From assembly GCA_052379645.1 (NCBI GenBank), contig JBQSYU010000005.1: a stretch of DNA of 64,000 nt; one strand, 5' to 3'. The translations under genes and the position numbers were made by a program. The notes under the pieces are model-generated. The model did no database searches. It saw nothing but the letters and a program-made list of their open reading frames with translations, and was not told where the DNA came from. Positions 15,468 through 24,180 of the stretch are shown in pieces (position 1 is the first letter of the stretch; every line of letters begins with the position of its first letter). Source of the DNA: Arthrobacter_H sp030452125 (GTDB lineage: Bacteria > Actinomycetota > Actinomycetes > Actinomycetales > Micrococcaceae).

Positions 15468-17177
15468 ATGATGGATACCGACAACCCAGCCAGCGCCGAT
15501 TCCTACACCCACGGGGGGAACACCCCCGCGGTCCTGGAACAGAGTATCGGGGAGAACTTCAGATCCGTGGCGGCCCGGTTCCCGGATCATCCGGCGGTCC
15601 TGGAAGCCTCGACCGGACGCAGCTGGACCTATGCCCAGATGGACCGGGCCACCGACCAGCTCGCCCGGGCCCTGATCTCCGCGGGCATCGGCGTCGGCGA
15701 CCGGTTGGGTATCTGGAGTCCGAACTGCGCCGAATGGACGTTGCTGCAATACGCGACCGCCAAGGCCGGGATCATCCTGGTGAACGTGAACCCGGCCTAC
15801 CGGCTGGAGGAACTCTCCTTCGTCGTGGGCCAATGCGGCATGCGGGCCCTGGCCGTCGCCCCGTCGGACCAGAGCAGTGACTACACCTCGATGGCCCGGA
15901 CCGTGGCCGGACAGGACAACCCCCTGCAGGAACTGATCCACCTGCCGCGCCCCGAGGGCATGGAACCGCGCGGCGGAGACCCCGCGGCGGATGCCGCCCG
16001 GAACCCCGGACGGGAATTCACCTGGGATTCCTTGCTGGAAATGGCCGGCCAAACACCGCAGGCGCACCTGGAAACGATCCTGGAATCGCTGGACCCCCAT
16101 GAGGCGATCAACCTGCAGTACACCTCGGGGACCACGGGATTCCCCAAGGGTGCGACCCTGAGCCACCACAACATCCTGAACAACGGCTTCCATATCGCCG
16201 AGCTGCTCGGCTACACCGAGAACGACCGGGTGGTGCTTCCGGTCCCGTTCTTCCACTGCTTCGGGATGGTCATCGGCAACCTGGGGGCCCTCTCCCACGG
16301 GGCGGCCACCGTCCTGCCGGGCCGGGCCTTCAAACCGGATGAAACCCTGCAGGCCGTGCAGGACCACGGAGGCACCAGCCTGTATGGGGTACCGACGATG
16401 TTCATCGCCGAACTCGCCCTTCCCGACTTCGCCGACTACGACCTGGGCACCCTGCGCACCGGGGTGATGGCCGGGGCGACCTGCCCGGAGGAGGTCATGG
16501 AACGGGTGATCTCCGAGATGAACATGGCCGAAGTGGCCATCTGCTACGGCATGACCGAAACCTCCCCGGTCTCCACGATGACCCGCACCGATGATTCCCT
16601 CGAACGCCGCACGCAAACCGTGGGCCGGACCATGCCGCAGCTCGAATCCAAGATCGTCGACCCGGTGTCGGGGGACGTGGTTCCCCGGGGATCGACCGGT
16701 GAGTTGTGCACCCGCGGCTACGCGGTCATGAAGGGCTACTGGAACGAACCGGAGAAGACCGCCGCAGCCATCGATCCGGACGGGTGGATGCACACCGGGG
16801 ACCTGGCCTCGATGGACCAGGACGGCTACGTCCGCGTCGAAGGGCGCATCAAGGATCTGATCATCCGCGGCGGCGAGAACGTCTCGCCCCGGGAGATCGA
16901 GGAGTTCCTCTACCGCCATCCGGATGTCCAGGACGTCCAGGTGATCGGGGTGCCCGACCAGAAGTACGGGGAGGAGATCATGGCCTGCATCATCCTGCAT
17001 GAAGGGGCGCAGGAGATGACCCTGGAAACGGTCCGCGAATACTGCACCGGTCAGATCGCCCACTATAAGATCCCCCGCTACGTGCAGATCCGCAGCAGCT
17101 TCCCGATGACGATCTCGGGGAAGATCCGCAAGGTGGAGATGCGCCAGGAAGCGATCCGGATGGTGGCCGGGGACTAG
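15468..17177 (+). CDS. Fatty-acid/acyl-CoA synthetase (AMP-forming)
   Basis: A 569-residue member of the ANL superfamily that activates carboxylic acids to acyl-CoA through an acyl-adenylate. Visible motifs are the P-loop-like YTSGTTGFPKG near residue 220, the YGMTETSP motif near 363 and GRIKDLIIRGGENV near 460. The C-terminal catalytic lysine lies in TISGKIRKVEMR. The closest pattern is medium/long-chain FadD (AMP-binding protein). GTG 15459 overlaps the GAAAGG ribosome site, so ATG 15468 is preferred. Substrate chain length cannot be read from sequence alone. Confidence 0.88.
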   Translation: MMDTDNPASADSYTHGGNTPAVLEQSIGENFRSVAARFPDHPAVLEASTGRSWTYAQMDRATDQLARALISAGIGVGDRLGIWSPNCAEWTLLQYATAKAGIILVNVNPAYRLEELSFVVGQCGMRALAVAPSDQSSDYTSMARTVAGQDNPLQELIHLPRPEGMEPRGGDPAADAARNPGREFTWDSLLEMAGQTPQAHLETILESLDPHEAINLQYTSGTTGFPKGATLSHHNILNNGFHIAELLGYTENDRVVLPVPFFHCFGMVIGNLGALSHGAATVLPGRAFKPDETLQAVQDHGGTSLYGVPTMFIAELALPDFADYDLGTLRTGVMAGATCPEEVMERVISEMNMAEVAICYGMTETSPVSTMTRTDDSLERRTQTVGRTMPQLESKIVDPVSGDVVPRGSTGELCTRGYAVMKGYWNEPEKTAAAIDPDGWMHTGDLASMDQDGYVRVEGRIKDLIIRGGENVSPREIEEFLYRHPDVQDVQVIGVPDQKYGEEIMACIILHEGAQEMTLETVREYCTGQIAHYKIPRYVQIRSSFPMTISGKIRKVEMRQEAIRMVAGD

Positions 17178-17192
17178 CCGCGCCGACCCGGC

Positions 17193-18221
17193 TCAGCGGC
17201 CCCGGTGGTCCATCGGGGCCAGCCGGGGCCCGAAGGACGGTTTGCGGAATCCGGACAGCCCGATCAGCCGGACCACGCGTTGGCGATGCCCGGCGAAGGG
17301 GGCCAGCAACCGGAGCATCCCGGCGTCGTCGGTGGACTTCCCGGCCAGGGCATGGCCGATGTAGGCGGCCAGATGGAAATCGCCGACGGATACCGCATCG
17401 GGGTGCCCATGGCTGCGCTGCAGGGTCTCGGCGGTGGTCCACGGGCCGATTCCGGGAACCGACTGCAGCGTGGAGCCCGGGTTGCGGGCGAGCTCCACGG
17501 CACCGAGCCGGTTGATTCCGGCGGCCGCTTCGGCGGCCCGCAGAACGGTGCGACGGCGTGAGTCATCCACCCGGGCCCGATGCCAGTCCCAGCCGCCGAT
17601 CAGGCGCAGCCGGTGGGCTCCGGGGGCGATGGCCAGGCCCTCGGGCGCCGGACCGGGAGCCGGTTCGCCGAAACGCGAGACCAGATACCGCCAGGCGTGG
17701 CGTGCTTCGATGGTGGTGACCTTCTGTTCCAGGATGACCGGCACCAGGGCATCGAAGACCCGGCCGGTCGAGGGCAGGCGCAAGCCAGGGTTCCGCCGTC
17801 GTGCCTCGGCGATCCAGTGTGGAAGCTCATGCCGGGCCCCGGCGTCGAAGCCCGACCAGTCATCGGCTGCGCCCAGCAGTGCCGGAGCGCAGAGCACGGC
17901 CTGCTGGGCCCCGGGCCCCCAGGCCCGCACGGAGAATTCCGGTCCGGGGCCGTGGCCACCGGATTCCAGGGGGCTTCCACGGTCCCGCATCACCAGCAAG
18001 GTGGCGGGGCCCTGGCCGGTCTCGAAGCACAGCCAGGCCAGACCCGGTCCCACACGGGTGCACGGATCGTGGGTGCCACGCTGGAGGACTCCGAGCGTCG
18101 TTGCCAGGTCATATCCGGCCGGGGCGGACCACCGCCGGTGGGCATCCGGGGCGTCCACCGGGCCGGTGGGACGCAGCAGGGCTGCCGACGTCGGGAGGCC
18201 CGCAGCAGGGGTGGAGGTCAT
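17193..18221 (-). CDS. DNA-3-methyladenine glycosylase family protein (HhH-GPD, AlkA-like)
   Basis: Base-excision repair enzyme of 342 residues. The helix-hairpin-helix and glycine/proline-aspartate motif are in the C-terminal half (LQSVPGIGPWTTAETLQ, then GDFHLAAYIGHAL with the catalytic Asp). VPVILEQKVTTIEA resembles the AlkA substrate-pocket helix. The N-terminal ~130 residues are less conserved. The ATG at 18221 has only a weak G-rich site upstream. Whether it removes alkylated or other bases is not clear. The gene converges on the acyl-CoA synthetase with a 15-nt gap. Confidence 0.82.
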   Translation of the reverse strand: MTSTPAAGLPTSAALLRPTGPVDAPDAHRRWSAPAGYDLATTLGVLQRGTHDPCTRVGPGLAWLCFETGQGPATLLVMRDRGSPLESGGHGPGPEFSVRAWGPGAQQAVLCAPALLGAADDWSGFDAGARHELPHWIAEARRRNPGLRLPSTGRVFDALVPVILEQKVTTIEARHAWRYLVSRFGEPAPGPAPEGLAIAPGAHRLRLIGGWDWHRARVDDSRRRTVLRAAEAAAGINRLGAVELARNPGSTLQSVPGIGPWTTAETLQRSHGHPDAVSVGDFHLAAYIGHALAGKSTDDAGMLRLLAPFAGHRQRVVRLIGLSGFRKPSFGPRLAPMDHRGR

Positions 18222-18324
18222 CCCCCGATGATCCCACCCGGACGCCCCAGGACCCAGCCGAAGGCCCGGGCGCACTCCATGACTCCGGGTTGCGCCGGAC
18301 CCGGGGGCCCCGTGGGCCCGGCGG

Positions 18325-18330
18325 TAGAGT
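18325..18330 (+). promoter_or_regulatory. Leaderless-type -10 of cbs
   Basis: TAGAGT ends exactly 6 nt before the ATG at 18337, with no ribosome site in between (CGGCCT), in an otherwise very GC-rich region. Confidence 0.6.
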
Positions 18331-18336
18331 CGGCCT

Positions 18337-19713
18337 ATGAAATACGCGGAATCCGTTCTGGAACTGATCGGCAACACCCCGTTGGTGAAACTGTCCAAGG
18401 TCACCGACGGCCTCCGGGCCACCATCCTGGTGAAGGTGGAGTACCTGAACCCGGGGGGCTCCATCAAGGACCGGATCGCGTTGAAGATGATCGAGGACGC
18501 GGAGGAATCCGGGGAACTGGCCCCCGGGGGGACGGTGGTCGAACCGACGTCGGGGAACACCGGCGTCGGACTGGCCCTGGTGGCCCAGGCCAAGGGCTAC
18601 CAGACGATCTCCGTGGCCCCCGACAAGGTCGGTGCCGAAAAGCTCGATGTGCTGCGCGCCTACGGCGCCGAGGTCGTGGTGACCCCGACCGCGGTGGCAC
18701 CGGAATCACCCGAATCCTATTACGGGGTCTCCGACCGGCTGGTCCGGGAGATCCCCGGGGCCTATAAACCCGACCAGTTCTCCAACCCCGCCGCCCCCGC
18801 CAGCCATTACGCCTCCACCGGCCCCGAGATCTGGAAGGACACCGACGGGAAGCTGACCCATGTGGTCATCGGCGCCGGTACCGGGGGCACCATCACCGGT
18901 ACCGGTCGCTACCTCAAGGAGGTGTCGGCGGATCGGGCCACCGGACAGGTCAAGGTCATCGCCGCCGACCCCGACGGCTCCGTCTATTCCGGGGGCACCG
19001 GACGGCCCTATTTCGTCGAAGGCGTCGGGGAGGACATGTGGCCGGGCAACTACGACCCCTCGATTCCCGACGAGGTCATCGCCGTGGACGACGCGGATTC
19101 GTTCGCGATGACCCGCCGGTTGGCCCGGGAGGAGGGCCTGCTGGTCGGGGGCTCCTCCGGCATGGCGGTGGTGGCGGCCCTGGAAGCGGCGAAGGACCTG
19201 GACGAGGACGCCGTCGTGGTGGCCATCCTGCCCGACGGCGGACGCGGCTACCTGGCGAAGATCTTCAACGACTCCTGGATGAAGTCCTATGGATTCATCA
19301 CCGACGGCGAGGAGGGGACCGTGGCGCAGGTGCTGGCCGGCAAGACCGGCGCCCTGCCGGAGCTGATCCATACCCACCCGGGGGAGTCGGTGCGCGACGT
19401 CATCGACATCATGAACGAATACGGGGTCTCGGTGCTGCCCGTGCTCACCGCCGAGCCCCCCGTGCGCCTGGGCGAGGTCGTCGGCAGCGTCGACGAACGT
19501 GAACTCACCGCACTGCTCTTCTCCGGCGAAGCGGCCCTGACCGAGGCCGTCGCCGGGCATATGGGCGCCCCCATGCCCCTGATCGGGGCCGGAGAGACGA
19601 TCGGAGCGGCCCGAACCCGACTCCAGGAGGCCAACGCCCTGCTGGTCACCCACCATGGGGCCCCCGCGGGGGTGCTGACCCGGCAGGACCTGCTGAACCA
19701 CCTGAACCACTGA
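18337..19713 (+). CDS. cbs: Cystathionine beta-synthase
   Basis: PLP enzyme that condenses serine (or O-acetylserine) with homocysteine, the first step of reverse transsulfuration. In 458 residues the PLP lysine is K44 (NPGGSIKDRI) and the phosphate-binding loop is TSGNTG at 71-76. EGVGEDMWPGNYD matches cystathionine beta-synthases better than cysteine synthases. Two C-terminal CBS domains follow (about residues 340-458), a regulatory module absent from ordinary CysK. It precedes metB by 32 nt, forming a transsulfuration operon. Confidence 0.9.
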   Translation: MKYAESVLELIGNTPLVKLSKVTDGLRATILVKVEYLNPGGSIKDRIALKMIEDAEESGELAPGGTVVEPTSGNTGVGLALVAQAKGYQTISVAPDKVGAEKLDVLRAYGAEVVVTPTAVAPESPESYYGVSDRLVREIPGAYKPDQFSNPAAPASHYASTGPEIWKDTDGKLTHVVIGAGTGGTITGTGRYLKEVSADRATGQVKVIAADPDGSVYSGGTGRPYFVEGVGEDMWPGNYDPSIPDEVIAVDDADSFAMTRRLAREEGLLVGGSSGMAVVAALEAAKDLDEDAVVVAILPDGGRGYLAKIFNDSWMKSYGFITDGEEGTVAQVLAGKTGALPELIHTHPGESVRDVIDIMNEYGVSVLPVLTAEPPVRLGEVVGSVDERELTALLFSGEAALTEAVAGHMGAPMPLIGAGETIGAARTRLQEANALLVTHHGAPAGVLTRQDLLNHLNH

Positions 19714-19745
19714 CCCAGCCCATCCCAGCGAAAGGTAGAACCCCC

Positions 19746-20903
19746 ATGAGCAGCCCGACGAGCGGCTTCAATACCCGTGCCATCCACGCGGGACAGGCCT
19801 TCGAACCGCGCACCGGCGCCGTCGTGCCCCCCGTGCATTTCTCCACCACCTATGCCCAGGACGGCATCGGCGGGTTGCGTGACGGCTACGAATACGGCCG
19901 CGGCACCAACCCGACCCGCGATGCGCTGCAGGAACAGCTGGCGGCCGTGGAAAACGGAACCCATGCCTTGACGTTCGCCTCCGGTCTGGCCGCCGAGGAT
20001 TCGCTGATCCGTGCGCTCACCCGCCCCGGGGACCACATCGTGTTGGGCAACGACGCCTATGGCGGCACCTACCGGCTGATCTCGGGCATCTTCGGGGACT
20101 GGGGCATCGGCAACACCGCCGTGGACATGGCGGACCCGCAGGCACTGGCCACCGCGATCGCCGCGCATCGGACGGCACTGGTGTGGTTGGAAACGCCCTC
20201 GAACCCGATGATGAAGATCACCGACATCGCCGCCGTCGCCCGGGCCACGCACGACGCCGGGGCCCTGCTGGTGGTGGACAACACCTTTGCATCGCCCTAC
20301 CTGCAGCAGCCGTTGGACCTGGGTGCGGACGTGGTGGTCCACTCGACCACCAAATACATCGGGGGCCACTCCGACGTCGGGGGTGGGGCGGTCATCGTCA
20401 AGGAGGCCGGGCTGGCGGAGAAGATCGGCTTCCTGCAGTTCGCGGCCGGCGCGGTCAACGGTCCGCTGGATGCGTTCCTGACCACCCGTGGGCTGAAGAC
20501 CCTGGGCGTGCGGATGGATCGGCATTGCCACAACGCCCAGGTCGTCGCCGAATGGCTGCAGGGCCGACCCGAGGTGGAAAAGGTCCTCTATCCGGGTCTG
20601 GCGGAGCATCCGGGCCACGAGTTGGCGGCGCGCCAGATGAGTGGCTTCGGGGGGATGGTCTCGGTGCAGTTCACCGGCGGCGAGGCCGCGGCCCGGAAGA
20701 TCGCCGAGTCCACCCGGGTCTTCACCCTGGCCGAATCGCTGGGCGGCATCGAATCGTTGATGAACTACCCGTCGGAGATGACCCACGCCTCGGTCAAGGG
20801 CACCGAGCTGGAGGTTCCGGTGAACCTGCTGCGCCTGTCCTGCGGGATCGAGGACGTCGAGGACCTGATCGCCGATCTCGACCGGGCCTTCAGCCGGTTA
20901 TAG
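19746..20903 (+). CDS. metB: Cystathionine gamma-synthase/lyase
   Basis: PLP enzyme of the Cys/Met-metabolism family, 385 residues. The PLP lysine is K203 in HSTTKYIGGHSDV, and the substrate-phosphate region is LTFASGLAAEDS. Sequence alone does not separate gamma-synthase (methionine direction) from gamma-lyase (cysteine direction). Because the upstream gene is a cystathionine beta-synthase, the pair can convert homocysteine to cysteine, so a lyase role is quite possible. GAAAGG ribosome site upstream. Confidence 0.88.
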   Translation: MSSPTSGFNTRAIHAGQAFEPRTGAVVPPVHFSTTYAQDGIGGLRDGYEYGRGTNPTRDALQEQLAAVENGTHALTFASGLAAEDSLIRALTRPGDHIVLGNDAYGGTYRLISGIFGDWGIGNTAVDMADPQALATAIAAHRTALVWLETPSNPMMKITDIAAVARATHDAGALLVVDNTFASPYLQQPLDLGADVVVHSTTKYIGGHSDVGGGAVIVKEAGLAEKIGFLQFAAGAVNGPLDAFLTTRGLKTLGVRMDRHCHNAQVVAEWLQGRPEVEKVLYPGLAEHPGHELAARQMSGFGGMVSVQFTGGEAAARKIAESTRVFTLAESLGGIESLMNYPSEMTHASVKGTELEVPVNLLRLSCGIEDVEDLIADLDRAFSRL

Positions 20904-20910
20904 GCCGACC

Positions 20911-20950
20911 GGCCCGGCCGCCTGCCCCGCCGGGACAGGCGGCCGGGGCC
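20911..20950. terminator. Hairpin terminator between metB and the CoA-transferase gene
   Basis: A 10-bp perfect core (20915-20924 with 20936-20945) with flanking GGCC arms separates two convergent genes. No T-run. Confidence 0.6.
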
Positions 20951-20958
20951 ACTGCTTC

Positions 20959-22188
20959 CTAGTCCCCGGTCGACGAGGCAGGGTTCTCCTCCTCGAGCCA
21001 GGAGCGGATGGACTCCGCGTCGGCATTGAGCAGGGGAGGGGACGTATGGGTGGTGCGGGTCGTCTCCTCGGCGGTGGCCGCGTCGAAGAAGCGCAGCGGC
21101 GGGCCGGGCAACTGGATCGTCCCGAGCACCGGATGGTCGACGTCGACCAGCAGGCCCTGGGATTCGACCTGGTCCCAGGCGTAGACCTCGTCCAGGGTCC
21201 TGACCTTCCCGGCGGGGACCCCTGCCTCGTTCAGCTTCTCCAGCAGGTCGGCCGGGGCATAGGCGCTGAAGGCATCCTCGATCACGGTGATGAGCTTCTC
21301 GCGGTGGTGGACCCTCTCGGCGTTCGTGGCGAAATCGGGGTCGTCGCCGTCGAGGCCGAAGGCCCCGGTCAGCGCCTTCCAGAGCTTGTTGCTGCCGACG
21401 CTGATCTGGACGTTGCCGCCGCGGCAGGCAAACAGCCCGTAGGGGGCGATCGAGGGGTGGTGGTTGCCCTGGGCTCTCGGGACCTCCCCGGCGACGGTCG
21501 CCCGGGTGCCCTGGAAGGCGTGCACCCCGATGGCCGACGCCAGGAGCGAGGTCCGCACCACCTGGCCGCGTCCGGTCTTCTCCCGTTCCAGCAGTGCCGC
21601 GAGCACCCCGTAGGCGCCATACATGCCCGAGAGCAGATCGGTGATCGGCACCCCGACCCGTTGGGGGTCATCGGGGCCCGACCCGGTCAACGACATCAGC
21701 CCCGCCTCGCCCTGGACGATCTGGTCGTAGCCGCTGCGCCGGGCCTCCGGCCCGTCGTGGCCGAAACCGGTGATCGAGAGGATGACCAACCGGGGATTGA
21801 GCTCCTGCAACGCCTCCATGGAGAACCCCAAGCGGGTGAGCACCCCCGATCTGAAGTTCTCCAGCAGGGCATCGGACCGGCGGATTAGCGCGGTCAACGT
21901 CTCCCGGCCCTCCGCGGATTTCAGGTCCAGGGACAGCGATTCCTTATTGCGGTTGCAGGACAGGAAGTAGGTGGCCTGGGGGTCGTCCTCGGGTCCGACG
22001 AAGGGCGGGCCCCAGCTCCGGGTGTCGTCCCCGGTGCCGGGGGTCTCGATCTTGATGACCCGGGCCCCGAGGTCACCGAGCATCATGCCGGCGTGGGGTC
22101 CGGCCAGTGCCCGGGTCAGGTCCAGGACGGTGTATCCGGCCAGCGGTCCGCCGGCGGTGGAGGGGGACGAAGCGTTCGTGGGGGACAT
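20959..22188 (-). CDS. CaiB/BaiF-family (class III) CoA-transferase
   Basis: A 409-residue CoA-transferase that moves CoA between carboxylic acids. The family start LAGYTVLDLTRALAGPHAG, the VIKIETPGTGDDTR motif and the catalytic-Asp region PITDLLSGMYGAYGVLAALL are all present. The ATG at 22188 has AAAGGAG 6 nt upstream; the longer open frame upstream overlaps the amidohydrolase gene and is not used. It lies 29 nt behind the amidohydrolase gene in one operon. The acyl substrate is unknown. Confidence 0.88.
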   Translation of the reverse strand: MSPTNASSPSTAGGPLAGYTVLDLTRALAGPHAGMMLGDLGARVIKIETPGTGDDTRSWGPPFVGPEDDPQATYFLSCNRNKESLSLDLKSAEGRETLTALIRRSDALLENFRSGVLTRLGFSMEALQELNPRLVILSITGFGHDGPEARRSGYDQIVQGEAGLMSLTGSGPDDPQRVGVPITDLLSGMYGAYGVLAALLEREKTGRGQVVRTSLLASAIGVHAFQGTRATVAGEVPRAQGNHHPSIAPYGLFACRGGNVQISVGSNKLWKALTGAFGLDGDDPDFATNAERVHHREKLITVIEDAFSAYAPADLLEKLNEAGVPAGKVRTLDEVYAWDQVESQGLLVDVDHPVLGTIQLPGPPLRFFDAATAEETTRTTHTSPPLLNADAESIRSWLEEENPASSTGD

Positions 22189-22217
22189 GAAGTCTCCTTT
22201 CGGGACGGGGAGGGGAC

Positions 22218-23405
22218 CTAGCGCAGGGACGGGGCCCGGTCGGCGACGACGGGAAGACGGGTCCCGGCGTCGAACTCCATGACCTTCCGGCCTCCGATGA
22301 ACACCTGCTGCGCCCGTTGCATCACATCCAGCGGATCCCCGGACCACAACACCAGATCCGCGTCCTTGCCCGCCTCGATGGACCCCAGGCGGTCGGCCAG
22401 GCCGAGCACGCGGGCCGGGTTGATGGTGATCGAGCGCAACGCCGTCACCGGGTCCAGCCCCTCCTTCACTGCCAGGGTGCACTGGTGGACCAGGAAGTTG
22501 ATGGGCACCACCGGGTGGTCGGTGATCACGGAGATCTCCACCCCGGCGTCGTGCAGTTTGCCCGGGTTCGCCAGGGAGCGTCCGCGGAGTTCGACCTTGG
22601 ATTTGGTGGTGAACAACGGGCCGATCAGCACCGGGATGTTCCGTTCGGCCAGCAGATCGGCGATGAGGTGGGCCTCGGTGCCGTGGTCGATGACCAGGTC
22701 GTACCCGAATTCCTCGGCCAGACGGATGGCGGTGGCCACATCGTCGGTGCGGTGGCAGTGCTGACGCCACGGGATCTCCCGGCGCAGCACCATCGCCAGG
22801 GCCTCCAGCCGCGGGTCGATGGCTTCGGGGTCGGCCTTGGCCATGTAGTTCTGCGCCTCGATGAAGGCCTTGCGGATCACCATGGCCGTCCCCAGCCGGG
22901 TGGAAGGGGTCTGTTTCTTCTCCCCGTAGACCCGTTTGGGGTTCTCACCCAGGGCTGATTTCAGCCCGCTGGGGGAGCGCAGCACCATCTCGTCGATGTA
23001 GCGGCCATGGGTGTGGATGGCCACCGCCAGACCGCCCACCGGGTTCCCCGAGCCGGGGTTGACGTTGACCGTGGTGATGCCCCCGGCCAGCGCATCGTCG
23101 AAGCCGGGGTCGAAGGGGTCCACCGCGTCGATGGCGCGGACCGCCGCCATGATCGGGTCGGTCATCTCGTTGACATCGGCGCTGGCGTCGCCTTCGCCCT
23201 CGGGGTGCATACCCAGGTGGACGTGGGCGTCGATGAAGCCCGGCAGCAGCCATTGGCCGTCCGCGTCGACGATCTCCGCATCGGAGGGAACGACGATATC
23301 GGGGCCGCTGGCCTCGATCCTGCCGTCACGGACGACGACGGCCCCGTCGTAGGGTTCGGCCTCGATGGGGACGACGTGTGCGTTGATGATGGCCAGCAGA
23401 CTCAT
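22218..23405 (-). CDS. Amidohydrolase-superfamily metal-dependent hydrolase
   Basis: A 395-residue TIM-barrel hydrolase of the imidazolonepropionase-like amidohydrolase group. Metal-site features are H-x-H in GFIDAHVHLGMH, a further histidine in QHCHRTDD, and the late Asp in SVITDHPVVP. The C-terminal beta-sandwich has KDADLVLWSGDPLD. First gene of a two-gene operon with a CoA-transferase; ribosome site GAAAGG. The substrate is unknown; a catabolic route yielding a free acid that is then CoA-activated is an inference from the pairing. Confidence 0.82.
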   Translation of the reverse strand: MSLLAIINAHVVPIEAEPYDGAVVVRDGRIEASGPDIVVPSDAEIVDADGQWLLPGFIDAHVHLGMHPEGEGDASADVNEMTDPIMAAVRAIDAVDPFDPGFDDALAGGITTVNVNPGSGNPVGGLAVAIHTHGRYIDEMVLRSPSGLKSALGENPKRVYGEKKQTPSTRLGTAMVIRKAFIEAQNYMAKADPEAIDPRLEALAMVLRREIPWRQHCHRTDDVATAIRLAEEFGYDLVIDHGTEAHLIADLLAERNIPVLIGPLFTTKSKVELRGRSLANPGKLHDAGVEISVITDHPVVPINFLVHQCTLAVKEGLDPVTALRSITINPARVLGLADRLGSIEAGKDADLVLWSGDPLDVMQRAQQVFIGGRKVMEFDAGTRLPVVADRAPSLR

Positions 23406-23483
23406 GGGTGAAGCCCTTTCGGAGCGGAGACGGGATGCCCCGAGCCTATCGCCCCGCCGTGAGCTGCGACACGGTAGGGCCTG

Positions 23484-23909
23484 CTACTTCGGGGGACGGG
23501 TGCGCAGGGCGCGGCGCTGGGCCTTGCGCTCGGCCCGGGCCGCCCGGGACTGCTCCTTGAAATAGGCCAAGCTCGGCGGCAGCCAGAGCAGGACGACGCC
23601 GATGAGCAGGGTCGCCCCGATGACCCCCAGTCGCGGGCCGCGCAGGATCAACGGCACCCCGCCGATGAGTCCGACGGTGGTCAACCAGGCCCGCCCGGCC
23701 AGTTTCCCGCGGGCCAGGCGCCAGGCACCGTAGCCGACGCCCAGCCCCAGCAGGGCCAGCAGCACCCCCAGGGCCACGAGGCCCGAGGGGCCCCGGTCCT
23801 CCAACAGTTTGGAGTTCCCCCACGAGGCGATGCCCAGCCCCAGCAGAGCGGCAGCCAGCACGGTCCACCAGCCGACGGCCAGGCGCAGGGTCAGGGGTAG
23901 TTTCTCCAC
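23484..23909 (-). CDS. Hypothetical four-helix membrane protein
   Basis: About 141 residues from a GTG (VEKLPLTLRLAVGWW). It has four hydrophobic segments and a lysine/arginine-rich C-terminal tail (RAERKAQRRALRTRPPK) that should face the cytoplasm. The frame extends upstream to 24023, but that part overlaps the promoter and leader of the divergent helicase gene and has no membrane character, so the GTG is favoured although its ribosome site is weak. No family recognised. Confidence 0.6.
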   Translation of the reverse strand: MEKLPLTLRLAVGWWTVLAAALLGLGIASWGNSKLLEDRGPSGLVALGVLLALLGLGVGYGAWRLARGKLAGRAWLTTVGLIGGVPLILRGPRLGVIGATLLIGVVLLWLPPSLAYFKEQSRAARAERKAQRRALRTRPPK

Positions 23910-23976
23910 GCCTGCCAGCCTACTGGGTGTGCCCAACCGCACAGCGTCCGGCCCGTCCTCACGCCGGTCCCTGCTG

Positions 23977-23982
23977 TAGACT
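23977..23982 (+). promoter_or_regulatory. Probable -10 of the DEAD-box helicase transcript
   Basis: TAGACT preceded by TG. Transcription from here would give a leader of about 190 nt before the GTG start, which contains all the hairpins described for the leader. The -35 region (CGTCCT) is poor. Confidence 0.45.
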
Positions 23983-24014
23983 GGGATCTCACCGATATCC
24001 GGCTTCCCTCGCAT

Positions 24015-24171
24015 CCTGCCCAATTCTTGAGGCAGGAGCTCATCGTGTGTGAGTCCGCAAAACAGCGGGCAGTTCCTTCATAGGGGAGCGGCCGGACTGG
24101 TGTTTGAGTCCGAATGTGCCGCGGATCCCGTCTCGAACCGAGCCCCGGGTTATCCGCCCCTATGAATGAGG
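24015..24171 (+). ncRNA. Structured 5' leader of the DEAD-box helicase gene (candidate cis-regulatory RNA)
   Basis: Successive inverted repeats fit one folded leader. Two simple hairpins come first: 24015-24020 with 24031-24036, and 24055-24058 with 24065-24068. A closing stem of 10 perfect pairs (24077-24086 with 24157-24166) then encloses two arms, giving a three-way junction. One arm is 24093-24098 with 24107-24112. The other is 24122-24130 with 24146-24156, with a TT bulge and an inner CTCG/CGAG stem at 24132-24142. The GAGG ribosome site (24168-24171) begins 1 nt after the closing stem. No match to a family I know. RNA helicases often autoregulate through their leaders; the function here is inferred. 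Confidence 0.6.
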
Positions 24172-24180
24172 TAATGCCCC

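Noticed and set aside
14988..17063. 691-codon minus-strand frame opposite trxA and the acyl-CoA synthetase
   Set aside because: Spans two real plus-strand genes and their promoter; composition is that of an antisense mirror.
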